Notes: a model not told the origin generated them from the letters alone. A stretch of DNA of 64,000 nucleotides from Comamonas sp. lk (GCA_945869165.1 CAMBNY010000006.1:1-64000); one strand, 5' to 3'; numbered from the stretch's first letter, positions 9,565-21,185 are shown. Numbers and translations are program-made.

Positions 9565-10584
9565 TCAAACAAAATAGTGACGCACCGGCTGCGGCAAAAC
9601 CACAGCGGTGCGGTGGGCGCGTTCTAGCACCTGCCAAAAATAACGGTAGCTGGCGCGATCGTGTAACTGGCCATCGACGGCGATGGGGGCCCAATCTTGC
9701 TGCGCGGCAGCGTGCACTATGGCAGCGGCTTGCTCAACCTCGTCGCCACTGGGGGCAAAGCCGCGCAAGATGGGGCGAATCTGGTCCGGGTGGATGCTCC
9801 ACATACGCGTAAAACCAAAGGCCTGCGCAGCCTGACGCGCCGCCGCTTCAATCGCCACCGTATCGCGCAATTCGGTCACCACGCAATGCGAAGGCACTTT
9901 GCCATGCGCGTGGCAGGCGCTGGCAATTTCCATTTTTGCGCGCAACACCAATGGGTGGTGAAACTGGTCCAATGCAGCGCCGGGCCCGCCTAGGGCCATG
10001 GCCGAAGCCGGTATGGCGCCGCCATGGGCGGATACAAAATCCATCAAGCCAAAACTCATCGATTGCACACGCGGGTGCGCCGCAATATCAAAGACCTGAT
10101 GCAGTGCTGCGGGCGACTCGATTAACACATGGATAGGCAAGCGAATGGCCCCGGCATGTGAATCGATATGAGCCAGAGCCTGATCTACCTGCGCACGCGA
10201 TTCCACTTTGGGCAGCATGACAAAGGCTAATTGCCCGGCAGCGCCGCCAACTATGGTTTGCACATCTAAAGCAAAGGCAGCGTGATCGACCGGGTGCAGT
10301 CGCACACCGATCCGCACTTTTTCGCCTTGAGCTGCACTCGGGCTTTGAAACTCGTGCAACAAGTCAGTTACGGTACGCGCCTGCTCTAGCTCGGCGCCGG
10401 TGGCCGCGCCGTCTTCGCAGTCCAGCGTCACGTCAAAAACGCAAGCGCCCATTTCTTGGGTGAGCTGGGCTTGCAATTGCAAACTCTTGCGCATGCGCGC
10501 CGGCACCCCGCTGTAATGGTCGCACACCGGCAAAGCATGCATGCCGGCCTGCGGCCCTAAGAGGATGTGGCGGGGGTGGGACAT
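9565..10584 (-). CDS. HpcH/HpaI aldolase / CitE-like CoA-ester lyase
   Basis: [55 protein letters not shown] motifs. Confidence 0.82.
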   Translation of the reverse strand: MSHPRHILLGPQAGMHALPVCDHYSGVPARMRKSLQLQAQLTQEMGACVFDVTLDCEDGAATGAELEQARTVTDLLHEFQSPSAAQGEKVRIGVRLHPVDHAAFALDVQTIVGGAAGQLAFVMLPKVESRAQVDQALAHIDSHAGAIRLPIHVLIESPAALHQVFDIAAHPRVQSMSFGLMDFVSAHGGAIPASAMALGGPGAALDQFHHPLVLRAKMEIASACHAHGKVPSHCVVTELRDTVAIEAAARQAAQAFGFTRMWSIHPDQIRPILRGFAPSGDEVEQAAAIVHAAAQQDWAPIAVDGQLHDRASYRYFWQVLERAHRTAVVLPQPVRHYFV

Positions 10585-10638
10585 GGTCCATGCACGCGGC
10601 TGGCGGCACCGCAAAGGGCGCGCCAGCGCGCAATTGGC

Positions 10639-11625
10639 TTAGAGCAAATGGGCTACGCCAGCTTGCTCGTCTTGCAATTCCTTGAGCGTTTTATTGATGC
10701 ACTCCTGGCTGAAAGCATCGACCGGCAGATCGTGCACGACTTTGTATTCACCACCTTCGCAGGTCACAGCGAAACCAAACATGGTGTCTTTGGGGATGCC
10801 GTATTGGCCGTCCGACGCAATGCCCATGGTGACCCATTTGCCCTGGGTGCCCAGCGCCCAATCGCGCATGTGGTCGATGGCGGCATTGGCAGCGGAAGCG
10901 GCCGAGGACACACCGCGTGCGGCGATGATGGCCGCGCCGCGCTTGCCCACGGTCGGCAAAAAGGTATTGGCATTCCAGTCATGGTCGTTGATCATGTCTT
11001 TAACGCTGTGGCCGGCCACTTTGGCAAAGCGGTAATCGGCGTACATGGTGGGCGAATGGTTGCCCCAGACCACCATGTTCTCGATGTCGGCCACGGCTTT
11101 GCCGGTTTTAGCGGCCAGTTGGCTGAGCGCACGGTTGTGGTCCAGACGCAGCATGGCGGTGAAGTTTTTGCGCGGCAGATCGGGCGCGCTTTTCATGGCG
11201 ATATAGGCATTGGTGTTGGCCGGGTTGCCCACCACCAGCACCCGCACATCGCGGCTGGCAACGGCATTGAGTGCTTTGCCCTGTGCGGTAAAGATTTCGG
11301 CATTGACGGCCAGCAACTCGGCGCGCTCCATGCCAGGGCCGCGCGGGCGTGAACCGATTAAGAGCGCGTAATCTACATCTTTGAAAGCGGTCATCGGGTC
11401 GCTATGCGCCTCCATACCGGCAAGCAGCGGGAAGGCGCAGTCTTGCAATTCCATCATCACGCCTTGCAAAGCTTGCTGGGCTTTTTCCATCGGAACTTCC
11501 AAGAGGCTAAGCACCACCGGTTGGTCTTTGCCCAACATTTCGCCCGAGGCGATGCGAAACAAAATGGCGTATCCGATTTGGCCTGCGGCACCAGTGACGG
11601 CAACGCGAACGGGCTTTTTGCTCAT
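10639..11625 (-). CDS. mdh: Malate dehydrogenase
   Basis: [32 protein letters not shown]..., [20 protein letters not shown]. Confidence 0.95.
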   Translation of the reverse strand: MSKKPVRVAVTGAAGQIGYAILFRIASGEMLGKDQPVVLSLLEVPMEKAQQALQGVMMELQDCAFPLLAGMEAHSDPMTAFKDVDYALLIGSRPRGPGMERAELLAVNAEIFTAQGKALNAVASRDVRVLVVGNPANTNAYIAMKSAPDLPRKNFTAMLRLDHNRALSQLAAKTGKAVADIENMVVWGNHSPTMYADYRFAKVAGHSVKDMINDHDWNANTFLPTVGKRGAAIIAARGVSSAASAANAAIDHMRDWALGTQGKWVTMGIASDGQYGIPKDTMFGFAVTCEGGEYKVVHDLPVDAFSQECINKTLKELQDEQAGVAHLL

Positions 11626-11746
11626 AAAAACTCCAAGAATTGTTAAAAAAGGGCGCGAAACGGCTGCAAATTGCTTCGCTATTGCACAGCTAAGCCCGTG
11701 CAACAATGGCTCAGAGTTTACCTTGTTTCCCACTCGGGTCAATTGG

Positions 11747-11768
11747 TCTTATGTCTTATATAAGATAT
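11747..11768. promoter_or_regulatory. Candidate operator palindrome in mdh-gntR intergenic region
   Basis: Perfect 12-bp palindrome TCTTATATAAGA (11754-11765) preceded by an additional half-site TCTTAT (11747-11752). Confidence 0.55.
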
Positions 11769-11817
11769 GATTGGCCTCCTTACAAAGGCCCTGACGGGCG
11801 ACTGTTGACACACTTCC

Positions 11818-12636
11818 ATGACGAATGCCCGCAACCCCAGCCTCGATGCATCCGTAGCGCCAACGGTGGTTGACGCACCGCTTGCCGCCGGTCTGCCATC
11901 CGTGCTAGGAACCCCGGCATTTAGTCCGCTGTACCAGCAGATCAAAGGTTTGCTGCTGCAAAGCCTGCAATCGGGCGAGTGGAAATCGGGCGCGGCCATT
12001 CCCAGCGAGCTCGAGCTTGCGGCGCGCTACCGCGTCAGCCAGGGTACGGTACGCAAGGCAATTGACGAACTCGCAGTGGAAAACCTGCTGGTGCGGCGCC
12101 AGGGCAAAGGCACTTTTGTCGCCACCCATTCCGAACAGCAAGTGCAGTACCGCTTTTTGAAGCTGGTTCCCGACAGCGGTGACCTGGCCAGCGAAGGGCC
12201 GGCACAACGCACCATCATCGATTGCAAGCGCCTGCGTGCCAGCGCCGAAGTGGCCCGTGGCTTGGCTATCCGCTCGGGCGATGCCGTGCTGCAAGTGCGC
12301 CGGGTGCTGGCCTTTGGCGGCGTGCCTACGATTTTGGAAGACCTGTGGCTGCCCGCAGGCCCCTTCAAAGGGCTGACGGCCGAGCGCCTGCGCGGCTATG
12401 ACGGCCCGATGTACGCCTTGTTTGAGGCCGAATTCGGGGTGCGCATGGTGCGCGCGGAAGAAAAAATCCGCGCCATCCTGCCTGACCCGCAACAATGCGG
12501 CTTATTGGCTGTCCCTGCCGGGACACCGCTGCTCAGCGTAGAGCGCCTGGCCTACACCTACAAGGACACGCCCATGGAGCTGCGCCAGGGCTTGTACCTG
12601 ACGGACAAACACTTTTACCGTAATGAATTGCACTGA
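11818..12636 (+). CDS. GntR family transcriptional regulator with UTRA-like ligand domain
   Basis: wHTH: LYQQIKGLLLQSLQSGEWKSGAAIPSELELAARYRVSQGTVRKAIDELAVENLLVRRQGKGTFV. Confidence 0.9.
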   Translation: MTNARNPSLDASVAPTVVDAPLAAGLPSVLGTPAFSPLYQQIKGLLLQSLQSGEWKSGAAIPSELELAARYRVSQGTVRKAIDELAVENLLVRRQGKGTFVATHSEQQVQYRFLKLVPDSGDLASEGPAQRTIIDCKRLRASAEVARGLAIRSGDAVLQVRRVLAFGGVPTILEDLWLPAGPFKGLTAERLRGYDGPMYALFEAEFGVRMVRAEEKIRAILPDPQQCGLLAVPAGTPLLSVERLAYTYKDTPMELRQGLYLTDKHFYRNELH

Positions 12637-12762
12637 AATAAATGCCCGCCACGCCACGGCCTGCAAGCAGTCTGTCAGATTGGTGCAGTGCAATAGAATT
12701 TGGTGGCCCTGAAGTCCGACTCTGCAACTTCGTGCCCCGCTTCACCCCAGGAAACACCCTCC

Positions 12763-13206
12763 ATGTCTGCGCCAGTACCTTCTGCAAGAGCCCCCCGGCC
12801 TGAATTTCGCAATATTCACGCTTTCAAGGATTTGCCCAGCTACCGGCTACCCTTGGCGGGCATCGTGTCCATCTTGCACCGGATCAGCGGCGCGCTGATG
12901 TTTTTGCTAATGCCTTTCATCATTTGGATGTTTGACACGTCGATTTCTTCTGAAATTTCATTCGCGCGCTTCAAAAGTGTTTTTAACCAAGGCGCAGGCC
13001 CCCTGCCCGGCTGGTTCGTCAAATTAGTGGCGCTGGCGCTGATTTGGGCGTTTTTGCACCACCTGATCGCCGGCTTGCGGCATTTATGGATGGACATGCG
13101 CCACGCGGTAAGTAAAGAATTCGGTAAAGCTTCCGCCATCTGGACGCTGAGCCTGAGCATCGGTCTGACGATTGCTTTGGGCGCAAAACTGTTCGGTCTG
13201 TACTAA
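12763..13206 (+). CDS. sdhC: Succinate dehydrogenase cytochrome b556 subunit
   Basis: RPEFRNIHAFKDLPSYRLPLAGIVSILHRISGALMFLL; HHLIAGLRHLWMD; followed by sdhDAB. Confidence 0.93.
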   Translation: MSAPVPSARAPRPEFRNIHAFKDLPSYRLPLAGIVSILHRISGALMFLLMPFIIWMFDTSISSEISFARFKSVFNQGAGPLPGWFVKLVALALIWAFLHHLIAGLRHLWMDMRHAVSKEFGKASAIWTLSLSIGLTIALGAKLFGLY

Positions 13207-13238
13207 GCACCGGCAGCGACTCTTTAAGGAATCTCTTT

Positions 13239-13604
13239 ATGGCCGTAAATTTTGGATCTAAGCGCATCGTCACCGGCGCGCACTACGGGCTGCGCGACTG
13301 GCTGGCCCAGCGCGTCACGGCATTGTTGATGGCGATTTTTACGCTGCTGATCGTGCTGCGCTTGGTGTTTTCGCGCGGGCCGGTGGGCTATGACACCTGG
13401 GCGGGCTTTTTTTCTACGCAGTGGATGAAAACGCTTACCTTCACCGTCATCCTGGCCTTGCTGTACCACGCCTGGGTGGGCATGCGCGATATTTGGATGG
13501 ATTACATCAAACCTGTCGGCCTGCGCCTGGCGCTGCAAGTATTTTCTATTGTCTGGTTGGTCGGCTGTGCCGGTTGGGCCATTCAGGTGTTGTGGCGCGT
13601 CTAA
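13239..13604 (+). CDS. sdhD: Succinate dehydrogenase hydrophobic membrane anchor subunit
   Basis: GAHYGLRDWLAQRVTALLMAIFTL; YHAWVGMRDIWMDYIKP; operon context. Confidence 0.93.
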   Translation: MAVNFGSKRIVTGAHYGLRDWLAQRVTALLMAIFTLLIVLRLVFSRGPVGYDTWAGFFSTQWMKTLTFTVILALLYHAWVGMRDIWMDYIKPVGLRLALQVFSIVWLVGCAGWAIQVLWRV

Positions 13605-13629
13605 AGTCCGCTTTTAAAGAATCGAATTC

Positions 13630-15420
13630 ATGTCTTACACAGTTTCTAAACGTAAATTTGACGTCGTCATCGTCGGTGCTGGTGGCTCGGGCATGCGCGC
13701 TTCGCTGCAACTGGCACGCGCTGGATTGAACGTCGCAGTGCTCTCCAAAGTATTTCCCACGCGCTCGCATACGGTGGCGGCGCAAGGCGGTATCGGTGCC
13801 TCGCTGGGCAATATGAACGAGGACAACTGGCACTACCATTTTTACGATACCGTCAAAGGCTCGGACTGGCTGGGCGACCAGGACGCCATCGAGTTCATGT
13901 GCCGCGAAGCGCCCAAGGTCGTCTACGACCTAGAGCACATGGGCATGCCCTTTGACCGCAACGCGGACGGCACGATTTACCAGCGGCCCTTTGGCGGCCA
14001 CACCGCCAACTACGGCGAAAAAGCGGTGGAGCGCGCTTGTGCTGCGGCTGACCGGACCGGCCACGCCATGTTGCACACGCTGTACCAGCAAAACGTCAAG
14101 GCCCGCACCAGCTTTTTTGTGGAATGGCTGGCCATGGACCTGGTGCGTGATACCGAAGGCGCAGTGGTTGGTGTTACGGCGCTGGAAATGGAAACCGGCG
14201 ATGTGCACATCCTCCAAGCTAAGACCACGTTGCTGGCCACGGGCGGCGCCGGGCGCATATTTGCCGCGTCCACCAATGCATTTATCAACACGGGCGACGG
14301 CCTGGGCATGGCAGCGCGTGCTGGCATCCCCTTGGAAGACATGGAGTTCTGGCAATTCCACCCCACCGGCGTGGCAGGAGCGGGCGTGCTGCTGACCGAA
14401 GGCTGCCGTGGCGAAGGCGCGATATTGCGCAATGTGAATGGCGAGCGCTTTATGGAGCGCTACGCCCCGCATTACAAAGACCTGGCCCCGCGCGACTATG
14501 TGTCCCGCTGCATGGACCAAGAGATTAAAGAAGGCCGTGGCTGCGGCCCGAACAAGGATTACATCAACCTGGACATGACGCATCTGGGCGCCGAGACCAT
14601 CCTAAAGCGCCTGCCCTCGGTGCTGGAAATCGGGCACAACTTTGCCAATGTGGACATCACCCGCGAGCCGATTCCGGTGGTGCCCACCATCCATTACCAG
14701 ATGGGTGGTATTCCTACCAATATCCACGGCCAGGTGGTCATGCAAGACGGCGACAACCATAGCCAGCCAGTACCCGGCCTGTATGCCGTGGGCGAATGCT
14801 CATGCGTCAGCGTACACGGCGCCAACCGCCTAGGCACCAATTCCCTGCTGGACTTGCTGGTGTTTGGCCGCGCCGCAGGCAACCATATCGTGGCTACCAA
14901 CAAAGAAAGCGTGGAGCACAAAGCCCTGCCCGCCGATGCTGCAGATTTAACGCTCTCGCGCCTGAACCGACTGGACAGCACTACAGGTGGCGAATACGCG
15001 CAAGATGTGGCCAATAGCATACGCTCCACCATGCAACAACATGCCGGCGTGTTCCGCACCCAGGCCAGCATGGACGAAGGAGTTACCAAAGTGGCCGCGC
15101 TGCGCGAACGCACGCAAGCCATTGGCCTGCAAGACAAGTCACGTATTTTCAATACTGCACGTATCGAAGCCCTCGAAGTAGAAAACCTGATTGAAGCAGC
15201 GCAAGCGACCATGGTGTCTGCTGCAGCCCGGCATGAAAGCCGCGGTGCCCATACGGTGAACGACTTTGGCGACACGCCCGAGCACCCCAATGGCCGTAAC
15301 GACACCGACTGGCATAAGCACTCGCTTTGGCACAGCGCCAGCAACAGCATGACTTACAAGCCAGTGCAAATGAAGCCGCTGACGGTTGAAAGCATTCCCC
15401 TGCGAACCCGCACGTTTTAA
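13630..15420 (+). CDS. sdhA: Succinate dehydrogenase flavoprotein subunit
   Basis: VVIVGAGGSGMRASLQLARAGLNVAVLSKVFPTRSHTVAAQGGIGA; FAD-binding and active-site motifs. Confidence 0.97.
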   Translation: MSYTVSKRKFDVVIVGAGGSGMRASLQLARAGLNVAVLSKVFPTRSHTVAAQGGIGASLGNMNEDNWHYHFYDTVKGSDWLGDQDAIEFMCREAPKVVYDLEHMGMPFDRNADGTIYQRPFGGHTANYGEKAVERACAAADRTGHAMLHTLYQQNVKARTSFFVEWLAMDLVRDTEGAVVGVTALEMETGDVHILQAKTTLLATGGAGRIFAASTNAFINTGDGLGMAARAGIPLEDMEFWQFHPTGVAGAGVLLTEGCRGEGAILRNVNGERFMERYAPHYKDLAPRDYVSRCMDQEIKEGRGCGPNKDYINLDMTHLGAETILKRLPSVLEIGHNFANVDITREPIPVVPTIHYQMGGIPTNIHGQVVMQDGDNHSQPVPGLYAVGECSCVSVHGANRLGTNSLLDLLVFGRAAGNHIVATNKESVEHKALPADAADLTLSRLNRLDSTTGGEYAQDVANSIRSTMQQHAGVFRTQASMDEGVTKVAALRERTQAIGLQDKSRIFNTARIEALEVENLIEAAQATMVSAAARHESRGAHTVNDFGDTPEHPNGRNDTDWHKHSLWHSASNSMTYKPVQMKPLTVESIPLRTRTF

Positions 15421-15441
15421 ACGCGATAAAGCCGCCTACCC

Positions 15442-16146
15442 ATGTCTAAACACAAATTTTCTATTTACCGCTACGACCCGGACAAGGACGCTAAGCCGTA
15501 TATGCAGGACATCGAGGTCGAACTCGATGGCACCGAACGCATGTTGCTCGACGCGCTGATGAAACTCAAAGCGGTGGACCCGTCCATCTCTTTTCGCCGC
15601 TCCTGCCGCGAAGGTGTGTGCGGATCGGACGCTATGAATATCAATGGCAAAAACGGCCTAGCCTGTCTGACCAATATGCGCACCCTACCGGGCACGATTG
15701 TGCTCAAGCCCTTGCCTGGCCTGCCGGTCGTTCGCGACCTGATCGTGGACATGACGCAGTTCTTCAAGCAATACAACTCCATCAAGCCTTACCTCGTCAA
15801 CGAGGACATGCCGCCTGAAAAAGAACGCCTGCAAAGCCCGCAAGAGCGCGAAGAACTTAACGGCTTGTACGAGTGCATTTTGTGCGCCAGTTGCTCCACC
15901 AGCTGCCCCAGTTTTTGGTGGAACCCGGATAAATTCGTGGGACCTGCAGGTCTCTTGCAGGCCTACCGCTTTATCGCTGATAGCCGCGACCAGGCCACCT
16001 CGGAGCGCTTGGATAATTTAGAAGACCCCTACCGGCTGTTCCGCTGCCACACCATCATGAATTGTGTGGACGTATGCCCCAAAGGCTTGAACCCGACCAA
16101 GGCGATTGGCAAGATCAAAGAGATGATGGTGATGCGGGCGGTGTGA
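15442..16146 (+). CDS. sdhB: Succinate dehydrogenase iron-sulfur subunit
   Basis: [55 protein letters not shown]. Confidence 0.97.
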   Translation: MSKHKFSIYRYDPDKDAKPYMQDIEVELDGTERMLLDALMKLKAVDPSISFRRSCREGVCGSDAMNINGKNGLACLTNMRTLPGTIVLKPLPGLPVVRDLIVDMTQFFKQYNSIKPYLVNEDMPPEKERLQSPQEREELNGLYECILCASCSTSCPSFWWNPDKFVGPAGLLQAYRFIADSRDQATSERLDNLEDPYRLFRCHTIMNCVDVCPKGLNPTKAIGKIKEMMVMRAV

Positions 16147-16148
16147 TT

Positions 16149-16433
16149 ATGCAAACCGCAGCCCCCGAGCTACCGATTGACGCGCGCGCACTGAGCAAGC
16201 TGCGCTGGCGTTGCAGGCGCGGGCTGTTGGAAAATGATTTGTTTATCGAGCGCTTTTTCGCGCGGCACGCACAAACCCTGAACGCCCGTCAGGCCGATGC
16301 CTTGGGCCTGCTAATGGACTTGAGCGACAACGATTTACTGGATTTGCTGCTGGGCCGCAAATCGCAGGTGGCAGGTCTAGAAATGGATTCTGATTGCGTG
16401 GAAGTTTTGGCTTTATTAAGAAATACTCATTGA
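16149..16433 (+). CDS. sdhE: FAD assembly factor SdhE
   Basis: [20 protein letters not shown] carries the RGxxE motif; directly follows sdhB; ATG at 16149 inside the longer ORF. Confidence 0.9.
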   Translation: MQTAAPELPIDARALSKLRWRCRRGLLENDLFIERFFARHAQTLNARQADALGLLMDLSDNDLLDLLLGRKSQVAGLEMDSDCVEVLALLRNTH

Positions 16434-16444
16434 AAGGTGTTGTG

Positions 16445-17755
16445 ATGAAATTAGCGGACAACAAAGCGACCATGTCCTTTAGCAACGGCAGCCCCAGCGT
16501 GGAGCTACCGGTATACAGCGGCAGCGTCGGACCCGACGTCATCGACATCCGCAAGCTCTACGGTCAAACCGGTATGTTTACCTATGACCCGGGCTTTTTG
16601 TCCACGGCGGCCTGCCAGTCGGCGATTACCTATATCGACGGTGACAAGGGCGAGTTGCTCTACCGTGGCTACCCCATCGAGCAATTGGCTACCAATTGCG
16701 ATTTCATGGAAACCTGCCACTTGCTGCTCTACGGCAACTTGCCCGATGCAGCTGGCAAAGCCGCGTTTACCAAGCGCGTCACCCAGCACACCATGGTCAA
16801 CGAGCAAATGCAGTTTTTCTTGCGCGGTTTCCGCCGCGATGCGCACCCCATGGCCATCATGACCGGTCTGGTGGGCGCGCTATCGGCCTTCTACCATGAC
16901 AGCACTGACATCAACAACCCCAGCCACCGCGACATATCGGCTATCCGCCTGATCGGAAAGTTGCCTACCTTGGTGGCCATGGCCTACAAATACAGCATCG
17001 GCCAGCCCTTTATGTATCCGAAAAACGACCTGAGCTACGCCGGTAACTTTTTGCACATGATGTTTGCCACTCCGTGCGAGCCTTATGTGGTCAACCCGGT
17101 GATCGAGCGTGCCCTGGACCGCATCTTTATATTGCACGCCGACCATGAGCAAAACGCTTCCACCTCGACCGTGCGTTTGTGCGGCTCTTCGGGTACGAAC
17201 CCGTTTGCCGCCATCGCAGCCGGCGTGGCCTGTCTGTGGGGCCCGGCACACGGCGGCGCCAATGAGGCTTGCCTGAATATGCTGGAAGAGATTCAAGCCT
17301 CTGGCGGTATTTCCAAAGTCGGCGAGTTCATGGAAAAAGTGAAAGACAAAAATTCTGGCGTCAAGCTGATGGGCTTTGGCCACCGGGTTTATAAAAACTA
17401 CGACCCACGCGCCAAGCTGATGCAAGAAACCTGCAATGAAGTACTGGCATCGCTGGGCCTAGAAAACGATCCGCTTTTCAAACTAGCCAAGGCCCTGGAA
17501 AAAATCGCCCTTGAAGACGAATACTTTGTCTCCCGCAAGCTCTACCCCAATGTAGATTTCTACTCCGGCATTGTGCAGCGCGCTATCGGCATCCCGGTCA
17601 AACTGTTTACCGGCATCTTCGCCTTGGCCCGTACAGTGGGATGGATTGCCCAACTCAATGAAATGATTGGCGACCCGGAATACAAAATCGGCCGCCCGCG
17701 CCAATTGTGCACCGGCTCGGTGCAGCGCGACGTACCGGAAATCGGTCGGCGATAA
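16445..17755 (+). CDS. gltA: Type II citrate synthase
   Basis: [47 protein letters not shown]. Confidence 0.97.
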   Translation: MKLADNKATMSFSNGSPSVELPVYSGSVGPDVIDIRKLYGQTGMFTYDPGFLSTAACQSAITYIDGDKGELLYRGYPIEQLATNCDFMETCHLLLYGNLPDAAGKAAFTKRVTQHTMVNEQMQFFLRGFRRDAHPMAIMTGLVGALSAFYHDSTDINNPSHRDISAIRLIGKLPTLVAMAYKYSIGQPFMYPKNDLSYAGNFLHMMFATPCEPYVVNPVIERALDRIFILHADHEQNASTSTVRLCGSSGTNPFAAIAAGVACLWGPAHGGANEACLNMLEEIQASGGISKVGEFMEKVKDKNSGVKLMGFGHRVYKNYDPRAKLMQETCNEVLASLGLENDPLFKLAKALEKIALEDEYFVSRKLYPNVDFYSGIVQRAIGIPVKLFTGIFALARTVGWIAQLNEMIGDPEYKIGRPRQLCTGSVQRDVPEIGRR

Positions 17756-17775
17756 GCGGTTTACCGAACCTCATT

Positions 17776-17805
17776 CTTGCCCCGCTTTTGCGGGGCAAGC
17801 TTTTT
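17776..17805 (+). terminator. Intrinsic terminator of gltA
   Basis: CTTGCCCCGC-TTTT-GCGGGGCAAG perfect 10-bp stem followed by CTTTTT. Confidence 0.9.
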
Positions 17806-17886
17806 GTGCTGTCCGCAATCACCGCGCCCAACTAGCCGCCAAGCCCGGCGGCATAAAATGCCCGACCGCCAATAAGGAAAAGCCCC

Positions 17887-19338
17887 ATGGGACGCACCCT
17901 CTACGACAAAATCTGGGATGAACATGTCGTTCATACCGAAGAAGACGGCACCGCCATCCTCTATATCGACCGCCATCTGGTCCACGAAGTCACCAGCCCC
18001 CAGGCCTTTGAGGGCCTGCGCCAGGCCGGACGTAAAGTCTGGCGCGTCAGCTCCATCGTCGCCACCGCCGACCACAACACGCCTACCACCGGCTGGGAGC
18101 TAGGCTACGACGGCATCACCGACCCCATCAGCAAAGAGCAAATTACCACGCTGGACGCCAATATCAAAGAATCGGGGGCTGCCGCGTTTTTCCCCTTTTT
18201 GTCCAAGCGCCAAGGCATCGTGCACGTGATTGGCCCGGAGACAGGCGCTACGCTGCCCGGTATGACAGTGGTCTGCGGGGACAGCCACACCTCTACCCAC
18301 GGCGCCTTTGGCGCACTCGCCCATGGCATAGGCACTTCCGAGGTAGAGCATGTGATGGCCACGCAAACGCTGCTGGCTAAAAAAGCCAAGAACATGCTGA
18401 TCAAAGTAGAGGGCACAGTACCGAAAGGCGTGACCGGCAAAGACATTGTGCTGGCCATCATTGGCCGCATAGGCACCGCTGGAGGCACCGGCTACACCAT
18501 CGAGTTTGCTGGCAGCGCCATCCGCGCACTGAGCATGGAAGGCCGCATGACCTTGTGCAATATGGCCATTGAAGCAGGTGCGCGCGCCGGGCTGGTGGCC
18601 GTAGACGAAAAAACTATCGAGTATGTGAAGGGCCGCCCGCTCTCGCCCGGAACCGATGCGAAAACTGGCCAATTTACGGGTGGTGCGGAATGGGATCTGG
18701 CGGTCACCTACTGGCAAACTTTGCAGTCCGATGCGGACGCGCACTTTGATACGGTGGTCGAACTCAAAGCTGCCGACATCTTGCCGCAAGTGACCTGGGG
18801 CACCTCTCCCGAAATGGTGCTGGACATCAATGGCTTTGTTCCCGACCCCGACAAAGAAAAAGACCCGAGTAAGCGCGATGCGATCGAGCGGGCTTTGGTC
18901 TATATGGGCTTGCAACCAGGCAAAGCACTCAATGATTTGTTTGTGGACAAAGTGTTTATCGGCTCGTGTACCAACAGCCGCATCGAAGACATGCGCGAAG
19001 CAGCTGCGGTGGTGAAACGCATTGGCCAAAAAGTGGCCAAGAATATCAAGCTGGCGATGGTGGTGCCCGGCTCGGGATTGGTCAAAGAACAGGCCGAGCG
19101 CGAAGGCCTGCACGAGGTTTTTAAGGCGGCAGGCTTTGAATGGCGCGAACCCGGCTGCTCGATGTGCCTGGCCATGAACGCGGACCGCCTGGAGCCCGGC
19201 GAACGCTGCGCCTCCACCAGCAACCGCAACTTCGAAGGCCGTCAGGGTGCCGGTGGCCGCACCCATTTGGTCAGTCCCGCGATGGCAGCTGCAGCGGCCA
19301 TCCATGGCCACTTTGTGGACGTCCGTAAATACCTCTAA
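17887..19338 (+). CDS. leuC: 3-isopropylmalate dehydratase large subunit
   Basis: [75 protein letters not shown]. Confidence 0.97.
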   Translation: MGRTLYDKIWDEHVVHTEEDGTAILYIDRHLVHEVTSPQAFEGLRQAGRKVWRVSSIVATADHNTPTTGWELGYDGITDPISKEQITTLDANIKESGAAAFFPFLSKRQGIVHVIGPETGATLPGMTVVCGDSHTSTHGAFGALAHGIGTSEVEHVMATQTLLAKKAKNMLIKVEGTVPKGVTGKDIVLAIIGRIGTAGGTGYTIEFAGSAIRALSMEGRMTLCNMAIEAGARAGLVAVDEKTIEYVKGRPLSPGTDAKTGQFTGGAEWDLAVTYWQTLQSDADAHFDTVVELKAADILPQVTWGTSPEMVLDINGFVPDPDKEKDPSKRDAIERALVYMGLQPGKALNDLFVDKVFIGSCTNSRIEDMREAAAVVKRIGQKVAKNIKLAMVVPGSGLVKEQAEREGLHEVFKAAGFEWREPGCSMCLAMNADRLEPGERCASTSNRNFEGRQGAGGRTHLVSPAMAAAAAIHGHFVDVRKYL

Positions 19339-19352
19339 AGGAAAGCCAGGCG

Positions 19353-19997
19353 ATGCAACAATTTACCGTACACACAGGTCTGGTGGCCCCGATGGACCGC
19401 GAAAACGTGGACACCGACGCCATCATTCCCAAGCAGTTCTTAAAGTCGATTAAGAAAACCGGCTTTGGCCCCAACCTGTTTGACGAGTGGCGCTACCTGG
19501 ACCACGGCGAGCCCGGCCAGGACCCGGCCACGCGCAAACCCAACCCCGACTTTGTGCTCAATCAGCCGCGCTACGCAGGTGCGTCGGTGCTGCTGGCGCG
19601 CAAAAATTTCGGCTGCGGGTCTTCTCGCGAGCATGCGCCCTGGGCGCTGGACCAGTATGGTTTTCGCGCCATCATTGCGCCCAGCTTTGCCGATATATTT
19701 TTCAATAACTGTTTCAAAAACGGCCTCTTGCCTATCGTATTGCCCGCTCCGGTAGTGGACAAGTTGTTTAGCGAGGCCCTGGCCTTTCCCGGCTTTACGC
19801 TCACCGTCGATTTGGCGCGCCAGTGCGTCATCCGTCCGCAAGGCGAAGAAATCGCTTTTGAAGTGCAGGCCTTTCGCAAGTTCTGCCTGCTCAACGGCTT
19901 GGACGACATTGGTCTGACACTGCGCAACGCCGACAAAATCCGCGCTTTTGAAGCGCAGCGCCTGGCCACCAAGCCCTGGCTGGCGCACACCATGTAA
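19353..19997 (+). CDS. leuD: 3-isopropylmalate dehydratase small subunit
   Basis: [50 protein letters not shown]. Confidence 0.97.
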   Translation: MQQFTVHTGLVAPMDRENVDTDAIIPKQFLKSIKKTGFGPNLFDEWRYLDHGEPGQDPATRKPNPDFVLNQPRYAGASVLLARKNFGCGSSREHAPWALDQYGFRAIIAPSFADIFFNNCFKNGLLPIVLPAPVVDKLFSEALAFPGFTLTVDLARQCVIRPQGEEIAFEVQAFRKFCLLNGLDDIGLTLRNADKIRAFEAQRLATKPWLAHTM

Positions 19998-20020
19998 AAC
20001 ACAAGAAAGAAAGCACGTAC

Positions 20021-21106
20021 ATGAAAATCGCAATCCTGCCAGGCGACGGCATCGGCACCGAAATTGTGGCCGAGGCCATCAAGGTGCTCCAAGCCCTGGA
20101 CCTGTCCTTCACCATGGAAAGCGCGCCCGTCGGTGGCGCCGCCTATGAGTCGCACGGCCACCCGTTGCCCGATTCGACTTTGCAATTAGCCAAAGATTCC
20201 GACGCGATTTTGTTCGGCGCGGTGGGCGACTGGAAATACGACACACTGGAGCGCGCCCTGCGCCCCGAGCAGGCCATTTTGGGCCTGCGCAAGCACCTGG
20301 GCTTGTTCGCCAATTTCCGCCCCGCTATTTGCTACGAGCAACTGGTCAATGCCTCCAGCCTCAAGCCCGAATTGATCTCGGGCCTCGATATCCTGATCAT
20401 CCGCGAACTCACGGGCGACATTTATTTCGGCCAGCCGCGCGGACGACGCACCGCCACTGACGGCCACTTCCCTGGCGCTGAAGAAGCTTTCGACACCATG
20501 CGCTACAGCAAGCCCGAAATTGAGCGCATCGCCCATGTGGCCTTCCAGGCCGCGCGCACCCGCAAGGCAGCAGGCAGCGAAGGTCGCGTCACCAGCGTGG
20601 ACAAAGCCAATGTGCTGGAAACCTTCCAGTTCTGGAAAGATGTAGTCACCGAAGTAGGCCAAAGCTACCCGGACATCGCGCTAGACCATATGTATGTGGA
20701 CAACGCCGCTATGCAACTGGTCAAGCAGCCCAAGCGCTTTGACGTGGTGGTGACCGGCAATATGTTTGGCGACATCCTGAGCGACGAAGCCTCCATGCTC
20801 ACCGGCTCCATCGGCATGCTGCCCTCGGCCAGCCTCAATAGCCGCAACCAAGGCCTGTACGAGCCCAGCCACGGCAGCGCCCCTGACATCGCTGGCCAAG
20901 GCGTGGCCAACCCGCTGGCTACCATCCTGAGCGCCGCCATGATGCTGCGCTTTAGCCTGAAACAGCCCGAGGCCGCCGCCCGTATAGAAAAAGCCGTGGA
21001 CGCCGTGCTCACCCAAGGCCTGCGCACCCCCGACATCTACAGTCCCGGCACCAGCAAAGTTGGCACGCGGGAGATGGGCGACGCGGTGGTGAAGGCTTTG
21101 GGCTAG
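20021..21106 (+). CDS. leuB: 3-isopropylmalate dehydrogenase
   Basis: [51 protein letters not shown]. Confidence 0.97.
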   Translation: MKIAILPGDGIGTEIVAEAIKVLQALDLSFTMESAPVGGAAYESHGHPLPDSTLQLAKDSDAILFGAVGDWKYDTLERALRPEQAILGLRKHLGLFANFRPAICYEQLVNASSLKPELISGLDILIIRELTGDIYFGQPRGRRTATDGHFPGAEEAFDTMRYSKPEIERIAHVAFQAARTRKAAGSEGRVTSVDKANVLETFQFWKDVVTEVGQSYPDIALDHMYVDNAAMQLVKQPKRFDVVVTGNMFGDILSDEASMLTGSIGMLPSASLNSRNQGLYEPSHGSAPDIAGQGVANPLATILSAAMMLRFSLKQPEAAARIEKAVDAVLTQGLRTPDIYSPGTSKVGTREMGDAVVKALG

Positions 21107-21172
21107 CGTGGATCAGCTTGCGGTTTGAAGCCGTAAAGCCTAAGTCGTAAGCTAGCCCTCAGCGAGTGAGGC

Positions 21173-21178
21173 TACAAT
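21173..21178 (+). promoter_or_regulatory. Candidate -10 element (TACAAT) upstream of the asd leader ORF
   Basis: TACAAT ends 7 nt before the ATG at 21186, implying a possible TSS at or near the AUG; no convincing -35 seen. Confidence 0.3.
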
Positions 21179-21185
21179 CTTTTCC

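Noticed and set aside
10567-11352. 261-aa plus-strand ORF opposite the CitE-like gene start and mdh
   Set aside because: Antisense shadow of mdh with no recognisable motifs.
17847-17886. Possible leader peptide upstream of leuC (ATGCCCGACCGCCAATAA)
   Set aside because: Only five codons with no Leu or other branched-chain codons, so no support for leucine attenuation.
18100-19311. 403-aa minus-strand ORF antisense to leuC
   Set aside because: leuC on the plus strand is unambiguous; the antisense frame is a by-product of high-GC codon usage and its translation resembles no family I recognise.
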